From Polytrichum commune (Eukaryota; Streptophyta; Polytrichopsida; Polytrichales; Polytrichaceae), in NCBI GenBank assembly GCA_950295325.1, contig OX485804.1, forward strand, positions 868,001-932,000: DNA of 64,000 nt, read 5' to 3'. The notes beneath the pieces were generated by a model. The model was given only the letters and a program-made list of their open reading frames with translations. It had not been told where the DNA came from and ran no database searches. The translations under genes and the position numbers were made by a program. Of this stretch, positions 21,149-33,059 are shown one piece after another (the first letter of the stretch is position 1; every line of letters begins with the position of its first letter).

Positions 21149-24117
21149 TCATGTGGATTTTACATAAATTTGTGGGAAATCAAACTCCTCCAAGGCACAT
21201 AGGTTGTTCAATCCAGGAGGAAACTCCTCCAAAGCCTCACATTCTTGTTTGTTAAGTTTTCAAAGACTCCTCAACCCACCAAATCCTTCCAGTATGTTCC
21301 TCAAAGACTAACATTGCAACAAATTCAACTCCTCCGAGGGACGCAAGTTGCTCAATATGGGAGGAAACTCCTCCAAAACCTTACATTCTACCATGTCAAA
21401 TTCATGAGACTCATCACCCATCCAAATCCTTCCACGTTCATCCTCCAAGGCACATAGCTTGCTCAATCTTGGAGGGAACACCTCCAAATCTTTACTATCT
21501 TGAATGTATAGTTTCTTGAGATTTATCAACCCACAAAATGTTTCCCGTATCTTCCTCAAAGAACCACATCCACACAAATTCAACTATTCCGATGCAAGCA
21601 TGTTGCTCAACCCAGGAGGAATCTCCTCCAAAACCTCACATTCCCCCATGCCCAGTTTCTTGAGACTCGTCAACCCACCAAATCCTTCCGGTATCTTTCT
21701 CAAAGACCGGCATTTGTAGAAATTCAACTCCTCCAATGCACACAAGTTTGTCAATCCGGGAGGGAACTCCTCCAAAGCCTCACATTCCGACATGTAAAGT
21801 TTCTTGAGATTCGTCAACCCACCAAATCCTTCCGGTATCTTTCTCAAAGACCGGCATTTGTAGAAACCAAATTCCTCCAATGCACACAAGTTTGTCAATC
21901 CGGGAGGGAACTCCTCCAAAGCCTCACATTCCGACATGTAAAGTTTCTTGAGATTCGTCAACCCACCAAATCCTTCCGGTATCTTTCTCAAAGACCGGCA
22001 TTTGTAGAAACCAAATTCCTCCAATGCACACAAGTTTGTCAATCCGGGAGGGAACTCCTCCAAAGCCTCACATTCCCACATGCCCAGTTTCTTGAGACTC
22101 GTCAACCCACCAAATCCTTCCGGTATATTCTTCAAAGATCGGCATTTCGAGAAATCAAACTCACGGGGAGGTCACTTAGTGCATTTTAAAAACGACATGC
22201 GGCATAATATAGGGAGGATTAAAATCATTTGACATAAAATTTATAAAAGAATTCCAAATAATGAAGGGTCCATTAAAAGTACATAAGCCCATTACAAGTA
22301 AACTACATAGGTATAAAATATGGGCCATTCCCTTTTAGTAAAAATAATATAGGGGCTGAAAATAAGGATCTTAGGATGTATGTTTAGTAGAATCAATTTC
22401 GTACGCATGCCTCACGAGGGATGGATGAAAAATTACTCATCATTCACCCAAAAATGGATGAAATTGGAAGCCTAACTCTATGCCCGACTTCTTTTGGTGG
22501 TTTTTCTCCCCTTCTCTTTTGAAACTCTTCAACCCGATTGTAGGGCGCCCGTTTGTGCACAACATTTGAGCCTCACCATTGTGTTTAGGGTTTAGGATTG
22601 CTTGTCATCATCCTCTTCTCCAGGCCGTAACAAATTTAAGTATGATCACATAGATAGCAAATGGATTGATGTAGATTGCATTATATCTACGGTAACTATG
22701 AGCTACAATTCTACAAATGAGGTGTACACTCTTGATAGGAATGATTCAGAGCAACTGTCCAAGTTTGTGACAGAACGAATTATATAAGATTCATGACCAA
22801 GCTTAAAGTGTTTCTCACTATATGGTTTTGGTCTTCACTAGCATGTAAAGTGATTTTGAATAAAGGATTTTTATGGAGTGGGTGTTGTGTTTGTGAACAC
22901 ACATACAATCTTGTTGTGTTTGTAAACACACACTCAATCATGTTGTGTTCCATCCTAAGTCTTCTTTTTGTATTTTCACTTTAAGTTTTTGTACTTGGTT
23001 TTTTCAATGGTACGTAATTTTTATATTTTTTTGTTGCCATGCTTTTCCCATCACTTTTTCATTGCATACATTTTTAAATTCAGTTTTTTTAATTAAAAGG
23101 AATATAGACTACAAAAAATTTCAATGACATGAGCATTATAAGTAATGGTAGGGTACAAAAAAATAGGCCATTTTAGAATATTATGTAATTATAGGGAGCT
23201 TTTAATTCGTGCCTTCGAGGTAAATAGCCCCTAAACAAATACCCCTCTGCTGCACGTGGTACACAAAAATCCTACTGAGTGACCTCCCCGTGATCAAACT
23301 CCTCCAATGCACACAAGTTTGTCAATCCTGGAGGGAACTCCTCCAAAGCCTCACATTCCCCCATGCCCAGTTTCTTGAGACTCGTCAACCCACCAAATCC
23401 TTCCGGTATATTCTTCAAAGATCGGCATTTCGAGAAATCAAACTCCTCCAATGCACACAAGTTTGTCAATCCTGGAGGGAACTCCTCCAAAGCCTCACAT
23501 TCCCCCATGCCCAGTTTCTTGAGACTCGTCAACCCACCAAATCCTTCCGGTATCTTTCGCAAAGACCGGCATTTGTAGAAATCCAACTCCTCCAATGCAC
23601 ACAAGTTTGTCAATCCTGGAGGGAACTCCTCCAAAGCCTCACATTCCCACATGTCAAATTTCTTGAGACTCGTCAACCCACTAAATCCTTCCGGTATCTT
23701 TCTCAAAGACCGGCATTTGAAGAAATAAAACTCTTCCAATGCACACAAGTTTGTCAATCCGGGAGGGAACTCCTCCAAAGCCTCACATTCCCACCTGCCC
23801 AGTTTCTTGAGACTCGTCAACCCACCAAATCCTTCCGGTATCTTTCGCAAAGACCGGCATTTGTAGAAATTCAAGTCCTCCAATGCACACAAGTTTGTCA
23901 ATCCGGGAGGGAACTCCTCCAAAGCCTCACATTCCCACATGTAAAGTACCTTGAGACTCGTCAACCCATCAAATCCTTCCGGTATCTTCTTCAAGGACCG
24001 GCATTTCGAGAAATCCAACTCCTCCAATGCACACAAGTTTGTCAATCCTGGAGGGAACTCCTCCAAAGCCTCACATTCCCACATGTAGAGTTTCTTGAGA
24101 CTCGTCAACCCACCAAT
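21149..24117 (-). pseudogene. LRR exon of a plant resistance-type gene, split by a transposon
   Basis: The exon opens after an acceptor (TTTATGTTCAG) at 24118 and reads at least ten near-identical 48-residue double repeats, one half LTSLKKLGMWECEALEEFPPG, the other LTNLCALEELDFYKCRSLRK plus IPEGFGG. This is the SD-type LRR style of NBS-LRR immune receptors, a ligand or effector sensing part. No NB-ARC, TIR or kinase exon is present upstream; the MULE lies there instead. The hAT-like element at 22162-23292 cuts the sixth-to-seventh unit; outside it the frame continues exactly (EEF-D then FSKCRSL). At about 21585 a GAG has become TAG (ASE*LNLCGCGS); two further stops (about 21308 and 21260) and diverged repeats run to a TGA at 21149. 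The strong identity between units points to recent tandem expansion or gene conversion. Confidence 0.85.
22162..23292. mobile_element. Non-autonomous hAT-like element, TIR CACGGGGAGGTCACT
   Basis: Terminal inverted repeats CACGGGGAGGTCACT(T/C)AGT and the 8-bp target duplication ATCAAACT (22154-22161 and 23293-23300). It is 1131 bp. A weak plus-strand frame at 22602-22787 (MSSSSSPGRNKFKYD) may be a transposase leftover but is not recognised. It shares its termini with 62883-63292. Confidence 0.9.
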
Positions 24118-24479
24118 CTGAACATAAAACGTGGGCATATACGTTTCATGTTTTTTCAAAGTTATTATTACATTTCAAAAACTAGTTGGGTTACATATAA
24201 TTTTTTTGTATCATTTTATTAATCGTCAACATAGACATCAATAACAAACAATATATAAATGATGGTAAAATTTCTAAAGCAACGTGTGCAAACATATTTG
24301 TTTAAATTTTTATATTTTATTCTTAATATACATGTGTATATTTATATTATAGTTGTTATCAAATATAATTTATATGGTTTCCATAATAGAACACTAGCAT
24401 TATTAATGAATGTTATGACACTATGTAGATTCACATTCACGGAGAGCATTCAAGACATATTTCAGGATCGGATGAAAAT

Positions 24480-27461
24480 ATTTTATTTTTACCCCTTCAT
24501 CCCATGGGCATATTTCATTGTATGGAAAATCTCCACAATCTTAACAACGTGCAATCAGCCTTAATGGCTGCAAGAACGCGAACATATATTTTACGCAAAG
24601 AGGCGGAACCGTACGAACAAGTTTCATATAGATTTTTTCCAACATCAAAAGATGTTGGAAATTTGGCTTATAGCATGCAAAAAAAACAAGACGTGCACAA
24701 CGATGATTGGATAAACATTAATAATGAGGTTAAAGATTGGATCACTAGTGATTTGGTAAATTTTTTTCAAACTTATGATCCTAGCAATGAAGACCCCAAA
24801 AAGACCTTTTGTTTTAGTTATACAAACGAAGTGGATGGGGGAATTAGCACTTCGGATTACCTCTGGATCTGCATACGCATTAGATTCTACTTTCAAGACG
24901 AACCAATATGGTTTGCCCCTTTATGTAACAATGTGTCCAAATGGTCGAGGATTGGGAATGCCAATATTTCTTATGTTATGTTCATCTGATGTTAAAAGTG
25001 GTCAAGAAAGCATGGCCTTGAAGTTGACGATGAAAGCTGTTTTTGGTAAGATGAGATCCGTACGTCCAAATGCTATTATTATTGATAAATGTATGACCAA
25101 ATTTAATGCCTTAAAATATGTTATTGATGAAGATTTATGGTGTTGGAAATCAATGAAACATGCAAGGTACAAACAAAATGTCATATTTTGTTATGTTGAT
25201 TTCATGTTAAAAAAACTTGGATTGAGAACCTTTTACCAAAAGTTTCCGAGGTGAAAAAAATGGCTTTGTACAAACATATGTGTGAATTATTGGAATGTAT
25301 CATGGAGGAGGTATTTAACACAAAGTATGAAGAATTTAAAATCACGTATGAAGATGAACGTGATGTATTAAATTACGTGGTTACTTGGTGGGCAGGGATT
25401 GAATCCCAATGGCGTGGAATGTGGCCTCGTTATAATCGGCTATATGAACATGGATTTGTCAATACTACAAATCTTGTTGAAAGATTGTGGCATTATATCA
25501 AATACACCCTATTACGAAGAAAAGTGAACCGGAGGCTTGATACATTGATTTGGGCACTTATAAGCGAGTTACTTAATCCCCCCTCCTTTTACACTAGAGC
25601 TTGAATTTAAAAGTTAAAATAAATAACCAAATTCGCATTGGTGAGTATTCTTTTACGCATGCTTGTTCATTAAAACTTATGTAATACATGAGCTTTGAAC
25701 TCAAATATGGAACTTTCTAATGGGCTTACAACGTTTGAATATTGTCTTTATAAATCCTATCTAGAGTCATTACAACAAACTCCCGTTTTTTTATAAGTTC
25801 TTAGTCAAAATCATAACCTACTCTATGAACTATTCAATGAAGTGTCTCTAACTTTTGTCCATTGGTGTTTATAACACGCAGGTGAAAATGGGAGTGGCTC
25901 ACGTTTTGGCGGTGAAACGTTAGTCGATCATTATCGGCATGTTAACTCATTGAGCGAATCAGGAAAATATTCGACACGTGGCCACGACAAGCACTACACA
26001 GCAAGATTACAAAGGGCGACTCAAATTGTTGAAAATTACCAAAATGATCCAGAAGGACATTTACAAATAATTGATCCATATAGTATGGAATTTTTGGTTC
26101 GAAGTAAAACCAATCAGGATGCTTGGTATGCATTAAACATAGGTTCTGAGTGTTGTGAGTGCAACGACCGAGTGCACATATGTAAGCATATGTTGGCTGT
26201 ACGCATGATATTGGATTGAGAGTTAAAACATTTGAAGATATTACTATCATCGAACGAAGAGGGATTTTTACATGCTGTACATGAAAATTTTGAGGTTGAA
26301 GCTTCAACTGAAGCGGGAAGGTCAATAAAAAATGACACATTATTTGACGATGAAGAAAGCAATCCAATAGGTATGTCAAACTCAACTCATATACAAACTA
26401 GGTATTATTTGGAATTGGAAAATGATTAGCTACATATAATGAGAATGTTAACGTAGTTAACACGAGTGATAGAGTTTTTGTGGCCGTTTAATGAGATATG
26501 TGGGAAACTTTTATATATAAGTATAGAATGGGTTGATATCGAGATATAGACATTGCATAATTTATTAAATTACCTTATGATTTAAGTTATTGATCGTAAA
26601 ATCATTTGTTTTGCAGAGGCAGTTACGGAGGCTGAAGGTGAAGAGGACATAAAATGTAATAATGCAAATGTCAGTATGCTTCCATTATCTTTGGAAGATG
26701 AACCCATGGAAGATTTGGGCACCCAAGTTAGTCAAGGGATTAATGTTATTGTTGATTCCATACATGATAGGATTCAAGCCATTATGCGTGATTTTTTCAT
26801 GCGAGATAAAATTGATTTACTAACTCAACCACAACTTGATGCCTTGGATAAAGCGGTTAAGGTGTTCGGGAGAACCACGAAATCAATATTTAATCCTAGG
26901 GTTACACCCAAAGCAATTAGTCTACCTCGTGCATGAACTAATATTTCTTCTATCCAAGCTCATGTGACTAGGACAAAATTTGGTCATGGGATGCCTTGGA
27001 GGGGAGAGGACACAATGGTCACCATGGAAGATGATATGACCCAACCTTCTACTACAACCGAAATAAGTACGCAAGGTTTACAAAGGCCAAATAATATAAG
27101 GGAAAAACACCAACGACAAAATGTTGCCCGAAAACGAAAGCGCGTACAATTTCCAAAGGTTTTCAAGCAAAAATGTTGTGTGTGCGGAGACAATAATATC
27201 ATTTTATCTAGTTATGATTCCACCTCATGTAGGAATTGTGCTTCGCAAGTGACTAGAGGCGAGTTAGAATTTGGAACAATTGGCATTGATGGGTCATTGG
27301 TTGGAAAGTTGGTGGAGATTTTCAATGACGAAACAAACAAATGGTATATTGGTAGGCTATCATGTTACAACCATTGCAAGGAGGGAGACTATCCACAATC
27401 ATATAGCATAGAATTACAACATAATGGTAATGTCATTAGAGGCATTACATTTCCATATTAA
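24480..27461 (+). pseudogene. MULE transposase pseudogene (MuDR/FAR1-like, SWIM finger, zinc and Tudor-like tail)
   Basis: The core reads SAYALDSTFKTNQYGLPLYV and PIFLMLCSSD, then NAIIIDKC, the MULE DDE fold with the first two Asp. A SWIM zinc finger follows at about 26140-26210 (CCECNDRVHICKHMLAV). Two introns have good borders: 25641-25881 (GTGAGT..CACGCAG) and 26371-26616 (GTATGT..TTTTGCAG). The C-terminal part (27100-27461) has CCVCGDN..SCRNC, two CX2C pairs, then LVGKLVEIFNDETNKWYIG, reminiscent of a Tudor-like barrel. Frameshifts lie near 24840 and in an A-run near 25210, and stops at 26217 (TGA) and 26934 (TGA), so it cannot make a full transposase. Terminal inverted repeats were not found. 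A domesticated FAR1/FHY3-type gene is the alternative, but the decay argues for an old transposon inserted next to the LRR exon. Confidence 0.8.
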
Positions 27462-27559
27462 AATATTCAATTTGCTTGACAATAGGCATAATACATAGAT
27501 TATGTAATGTAGGTGGCACTAAGTATGATACAATTATTTACAAATGTATATGGGCCTTT

Positions 27560-27960
27560 TGTGGTCACTCTTCTTAATTGGACATGTATATTTGAGTGGT
27601 ATATGTGCAAGTCTTGAAGTTAGGTATGGACACCAAAATGCATGTCTTGAAAAGATATAGGACATCGTGTTGAGAACTTATTAACCATGCTAAATGGAAC
27701 AAATCTCATAATTGGGGATGCCTAAATCATGGTAATTGTTTTAACTTATGGAATGTTCATTTTGATAGTGAATAGAATATTCACATGAGCTCCTCAAATT
27801 ATGAGGAAAGTGGGCACGGGCACAAATTGGATGTGCTAATCATCTCGCATTAATTACATGTTTGGCATCCTAGTATCTTAGTACAAGTGGGTGAAAAAAA
27901 AGAATGTCCGTTTAAGACGCGGTTACCTTACAATGTTGGGGGAAGTTGGAAGTGCCCACA
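27560..27960 (+). repeat. Fragment of the dispersed multi-kb repeat
   Basis: Diverged match in order to 47020-47330: TATTTGAGTGGT, then a block with TGATA(G/A)TGAATAGAATATT, then ATTACATGTTT. No coding sequence. Confidence 0.55.
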
Positions 27961-28001
27961 TTGCTTTGAAGTGTAAATTCATGTATAAGTTAGTAAGTAG
28001 G

Positions 28002-28072
28002 CCTACCTAGCCGCCTAGCCCACCGAGCCCGCCTAGCCTACCTAGCTGCCTAGCCCACCGAGCCCACCTAGC
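28002..28072. repeat. Two tandem copies of a CCTAGC/CACCGAGCC unit
   Basis: CCTACCTAG(C)CGCCTAGCCCACCGAGCC is repeated twice with two changes (about 35-bp period). Confidence 0.8.
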
Positions 28073-28106
28073 ATTTGCACATGAAATGCGCATCAAAGCA
28101 TCTAAA

Positions 28107-28266
28107 GTTTCTAACTTCAACCTAGTACGTAGATGTTCACTTATTGATGTTCACTTATTGATGCTCACTTATTGATGCTCACTTATTGATGTTCACTTAT
28201 TGCAGTAAGTGAGCACTGCAATAAGTGAGCATCAATAAGTGAACATCAATAAGTGAAGTTAGAAAC
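28107..28266. repeat. Fold-back structure with internal 14-bp repeats
   Basis: Outer arms GTTTCTAACTTCA (28107-28119) and TGAAGTTAGAAAC (28254-28266). Inside, five direct copies of (T/C)TCACTTATTGATG face four inverted copies of CATCAATAAGTGA(A/G). It could form a long hairpin. Confidence 0.85.
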
Positions 28267-28770
28267 ACCGTTCACAGCGCTGCCAGCATTTCATTGGCTG
28301 CCAACGGTCGGTTTAATGCTGCCAGCAGTCGGTTTTAGAAATCCACCCTATGGATATACCACGTACCCTATGTGCGAGTGTTGGTCACTCTACAAGGTCA
28401 CCGAGCAAACAGCTGCTAATTCTATTTCCCGCCATGCATAGCAGACCCTAAACTAAGAGTGGAGCTCCGCTTGGATGTTTGGAGTATTTGGAATCGGCAT
28501 CCGCATCCAGAGGTAAAGTTTTGCTCCATAAATGCGAATGGAAATCTGCACTGTAAGTCCACCAGGTCAAGCCCCAGGTCGAGTCCCAGGTCGAGTTTCC
28601 CCATGCGTTGCCAAAAATCGGAAGAAAATGGAGCTTGTTAGTTCTTCTCTTGAAAGAAATTAGTGTAACTCGTCGAATTGATAACCAAACTGGGCTTGAT
28701 CAACAAGTTTCGAGTCTTGACAAGTCTCCGAAGATTGTAAAGCACCTGACGTGGATAGGGTCCCAGAGGC

Positions 28771-28779
28771 TATATAAAG
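28771..28779 (+). promoter_or_regulatory. TATA box candidate for the DUF247 gene
   Basis: TATATAAAG, preceded 23 bp upstream by a G-box-like GACGTGGA. It lies about 430-500 bp before the start codon, which leaves room for a 5'-UTR intron (possible acceptor GGCAG near 29230). Confidence 0.45.
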
Positions 28780-29199
28780 TCCAGGTGCCATAAGAATGAG
28801 GGATGAGGTTTAATGGGCCGACAATTTTGCTTTCAGTCTTGAGGAGGTGTCCTGAAGCTCTTCTTAAGGTGTGTGAGCTTCACCTGACACCATTTATAAA
28901 GTGGTCATAATCTTCTGAAATGTAAGCTTAGCACGTCTCTTCATTTTAGATGCAAATCTAGGAGCATTCGTACAATGCTAACTGATTAAGTAAAGTTTCG
29001 TGCTTAGGCTTGCATATATACATTACGTACCTATCATTATTTGTGGATTTAGAGAGTGATACAAACTATCCAGAAATTACTACCGTCTTCACGTTTCTGT
29101 TTGTAGATATGTAATGTTATTCAGTGCTGGTTCCACTGTATATGTATCTTGTGGGACACCCTCTTATATTATCATAAAACTACATCATCTCATTAATAT

Positions 29200-30696
29200 A
29201 TGCTCACAAAGTGGATCACGAAATTGGCAGGTGTACTAATAGTCGTTGTCTACAAGCTGCAAGCGGTAATTATGTCTCAAATAGACATTGAGACCGGAGG
29301 AACAACAAAAACAACAAATACACATTGGGTTAGTGGTTTTTGTGGTGTACCTCAGAATGGCCAGTGCAACTACACTTTGCCATACTACATTTGTAAGGTA
29401 CCAGATCATTTCAGGTTGAACCATAAGCACTTTGAGCCAAGGACGTGGCGATTTGGGCTACATAATCGTTCCATTATTCATGCCGAAGTAGCTGATGAAA
29501 TCAAGATGAGCTTGATAGGGGGACTTCGGCTGTCAGCGGATCAGTGGCATGAATTTTGTGCTGCTGTTGTCCCACAACCTCAAGAAGTGCAGTTGATGTA
29601 TGGGAAGTGTGATCCCGCCGTGCAGTCGTTGCAGGTGGAGGAGATAAGGAAACTGTTAACTTTGGATGCCTTGTTTTTGGTCGCATATCTCCTACACGCT
29701 GGTTGTAAACAATCTGAGCAAACTGTTACCACACCTAGTTTCTGTAGCGTGTTGAAGAGCCACTTTTTCGCGGGCTACGAGACTCCTGTCTGGTTTGATG
29801 TATGTTTGGTGGAGAATCAGATTCCTCTGCAATTATTGTCAAATGTTATAAGTTGGTTACAGGGCATGACCGAAGGTGATTGCAATAGAATTCCACCATG
29901 GAGTAACGAGTTTTGGCGTTGGACGATCTTCCGGTTGGCTACCAAACATTTTGTCAACAGGAATGATGAGGACAACAAAAATTTATGGGATAAGCAGTTC
30001 AAAGAGAGTGAAGAAAACTTTCTTCAATTTAGCCAGAGCAGCGGCATGGGAGCTTATGAGCATATTCTCGACATTGTCTCTCACAATCTCATCGGTCAAA
30101 GTTATCCTTATTCAGCAACTGAAGTTTTCAAACGTATACCCTCCGCGACCACACTTAAGAAATCAGGGGTTACCTTCAAATCAAACAGTTCGAGCTCACT
30201 GGGCAACTTTTCTTTCCAAAGTGGGTGCTTGCGGATCCCATACAATTATTTGTACGACGGCACAGAGCAACGATTTCGCAATCTGGTGTTGTACGAAGTG
30301 CTGAAAATTGACACACAGAGTACAATGAGATCATACACATTACTCATGGGCAATCTGATAGGATCTGAAGAGGATGAGCGAATTCTGGTCGACGCTGGCG
30401 TGATTGGAAATGGACTGGACCGTAGCAATGCCCATAAAATGTGGAAAGAGATACATCGAAATGTCGAGCCACCCAGGATCACAAAGGCGTTGTCGGAAAC
30501 ATTAGATTCCATCAACGACTTCGCCCGGGACAGGAGGAATAGCTATTGGGTCGAGTTCAAACAAAGACATTGCTCCAGGCCCTGGTTCTGTTGTTCTGCC
30601 TTCGCGGTCACCTCAGTGACAATCTGCGCAATCCTTCAAACCTATGTAGCTATATTTAACTCGAATCTTATGAGGCCATTCTTTCGCTCACCTTGA
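29200..30696 (+). CDS. DUF247 (PF03140) plant protein, membrane-anchored
   Basis: This is a single uninterrupted frame of 498 codons. The plant-specific DUF247 family is poorly understood; some members act as self-incompatibility determinants in grasses, most have no known role. Family marks are YYICKVPDHFRLNHKHFEPR at about residue 65, matching the usual I..VP..LR....Y.P..V..G pattern, an internal WFDVCLVENQIPLQLL near residue 200 matching the family's DLLLLENQIP motif, and CLRIPYNYLYDGTE near 350. The last 35 residues contain a hydrophobic segment (SAFAVTSVTICAILQTYVAI), the usual C-terminal membrane anchor. The ATG at 29272 (MSQIDIETGG, residue 25) may be the true start: it matches family length better and the first 24 codons could belong to the leader. 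No damage is seen. It stands alone between transposon remnants. Confidence 0.9.
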   Translation: MLTKWITKLAGVLIVVVYKLQAVIMSQIDIETGGTTKTTNTHWVSGFCGVPQNGQCNYTLPYYICKVPDHFRLNHKHFEPRTWRFGLHNRSIIHAEVADEIKMSLIGGLRLSADQWHEFCAAVVPQPQEVQLMYGKCDPAVQSLQVEEIRKLLTLDALFLVAYLLHAGCKQSEQTVTTPSFCSVLKSHFFAGYETPVWFDVCLVENQIPLQLLSNVISWLQGMTEGDCNRIPPWSNEFWRWTIFRLATKHFVNRNDEDNKNLWDKQFKESEENFLQFSQSSGMGAYEHILDIVSHNLIGQSYPYSATEVFKRIPSATTLKKSGVTFKSNSSSSLGNFSFQSGCLRIPYNYLYDGTEQRFRNLVLYEVLKIDTQSTMRSYTLLMGNLIGSEEDERILVDAGVIGNGLDRSNAHKMWKEIHRNVEPPRITKALSETLDSINDFARDRRNSYWVEFKQRHCSRPWFCCSAFAVTSVTICAILQTYVAIFNSNLMRPFFRSP

Positions 30697-32596
30697 TACG
30701 GTTGATGGGTTGCTTTTCCTTTTTCTTGGAGGGAGAGAATTTTTGCGACATTGGACGGTGCAGGCCAATGTATATAAGACCTGTGTCACTTGGAATTCTA
30801 CTCCACAATCGTTTGGGATCGTTCTGCACTCATCTGTCAGTCCACATCTTAAAGATATTCAAATTAGTTCAGACTCAATAATACGTCAAATAAACTTTTT
30901 CTCAACCTCATGATTGATCCATCTTTCATGGAGGCAAGCATGAATGAAGAGTCACTTTGCTTGCAGGCTACTTCCACCTTTTAGTGGACTCTATGTAACT
31001 GACTAGATAAAACGTAATCAATTAATTTCGTAGATGGGGATGATAGGAGTTTTTGGGTGGGGGGCAGTATAGTGGAGGAGAACTTCCAGGGAGTGTTGCA
31101 GGGTTGGCTTTCAAATCTGTGTTTATTAAGGATGATGGTGTAGAGGGAACATATGATGGTGGTGTGTAGTTGGGCTTGCATTGTTTTGATGTGTGTCAAA
31201 GAAACTTTGAAGCGGTCAGTAGACCTAATGTTGTAATATACATATGTAACTTCTTGATCAATAAAAATAGGTTTGGAATATCCAAAACCACATCATGGTC
31301 CCTTGCCACCTATTTACAAAATAGCAAGTGCTTTACAATAACTAAGAAGGGACAAAGGGGTCTTATGTGCCAACTAAAAGGTACTTACCTAACGTAAGCT
31401 CCATCTGAACCTCTTGTTGGACTCATCTAGTTTTTGTTTCCCAATGATTTACTTGAGTGTCACAAATCCCCGGCCCTAATGGCTCAGAATATAGTTTGTA
31501 CAAATGCACTGTATTTATAGTCTACCAAAATTATGCTGCAACTGTGAGCTTGATTGGTTAATGGCCAGTCTGTGCTCCTCTTTGCAATTTTCCTTTTGCA
31601 ATGAGAATCGTTTCATTTGTGCCAACGAAAATTGAAAAATGCTGCAACTGGCAAAGTGACCCTTTGTGGTAGTCCCTCGTTTGGTCACTGGTGTGCCTGG
31701 ACTAAATCTAATCTTCAAATGAATACGAACTCCATGCACAAGTAATAACTGCTACAGATGATCTGGAACTTGGACAGAAATTGAATAACTATCACCTATC
31801 TTCTGTCATTCATTTTTCGTTGGTGCCCATCAGTGCAAATTTAATGAATTGCGATGCATTACAGCATGAGCATCTGGGGTTCAGTCTCCTCATTTTCCAT
31901 TAGACCAAGCAATCCCAGATAAGGTTAACAACAATATCTCGTAGATGATTAGCAGGGGAAGGATTTGTGTGTTGAAACACCACATTTGTAGACCATATCT
32001 TGAATCCAATTCAGCCTACCTCCAAGAGATGTTGTCAGATCAAATGCAACAGATGCTTGCAATTTTAAATCAAGCTGTCCATAGTACTGGTGCTGACTGA
32101 TCCCACACATCACTTCTTGTAATTCTGGTCAAAAGACTTGAGTATCTTTGGAAATGATGGAAGAAATTACCCTTGAATCTGCAGTATGTGTCTGGGAGGC
32201 TAAATAAATTTGACAAAGACTTTGAATCTTTGACACCCGAATGCTAGTTTGGAGCTATTATGTGAGAGTAAACACAATATATGTGGGTATTTTTTGGGGA
32301 ATACATGCCCACTAATCATGCTTTTGTTCTGTGTCTATTATCAACCTCAAGCATTGATATTTGCATCCTTCTGGACATGAACTATAAAATAACCTATCGG
32401 CAGGATTGGAAGTTGTTGGGTGTACTGAAGCTGCAAATCCGATAACTTGAAATTAGTGATAATCTTACTGCATCAACTGAACACAATTGCAAATTTTCAT
32501 CGGAGAATTGCTGAAGTTCCTGCTATTTCAGTTAGAAATGGAATTCAAGCTCCAGCTTTCCATGCACATGCATCTGGCCAAAAAGAAAGAGAATCA
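30697..32596. other. 3' flank of DUF247; no other gene seen
   Basis: AATAAA-type signal CAATAAAAATAGG near 31258 may serve as a polyadenylation signal. Short frames on both strands have no recognisable product. Confidence 0.4.
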
Positions 32597-32598
32597 TA

Positions 32599-33059
32599 GG
32601 CCCACTTTATACATGGTTTGGGGTTGGCCCAAGCACTGGCCCGATTCATGTGCAGTTAAGCCTTCAATCCAGCCCGCCTTTATTAACCCAACCTTGTCAC
32701 ATGTAAAGTGATGAGGTCCAATTTTTAGGTCATGATGACCTTCAGGGGAAAGTGCAGTGAAGAGAATTAACCTTTTATGAACCAATAATAGAGATGTTCA
32801 TTATCCAACGGTTGAGCCCAATCCGGCCCATGTTGAGGGTTCAGGCCAAGGAAAAGCTCATCCCGATATCTTCAAGCCGGACCGAAGGTTTGGCGCCGAA
32901 ATTGTGCCACCTAGGACACCACATGGGATGAGTGAGTGTTCTGGTCCAACCTTAATATAAAGTCCTTGGGCCGGATTGGATAAAACCAAGCGATCCTATT
33001 GGGTTAAATTTTAATAGTTCGGGCCAACCCTCAATCCGGTCTCAAGTATAAAGTGGGCC
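32599..33059. mobile_element. MITE with TIR GGCCCACTTTATAC
   Basis: Ends are GGCCCACTTTATAC and GTATAAAGTGGGCC, flanked by TA on both sides (32597-32598, 33060-33061), as in Tc1/mariner-Stowaway elements. 461 bp, non-coding. Further inverted GGGTTGGCCC/GGGCCAACCC lies inside both ends. Confidence 0.7.

Noticed and set aside
23290-24222. 310-codon plus-strand open frame across the LRR array
   Set aside because: It is antisense to a highly repetitive LRR exon; the repeat simply lacks stops in this frame, and the product (QSWRELLQSLTFPH repeats) matches no family.
24259-24564. 101-codon frame before the MULE core as a separate gene
   Set aside because: Very AT-rich, hydrophobic by composition, and overlaps the start of the transposase remnant in another frame.
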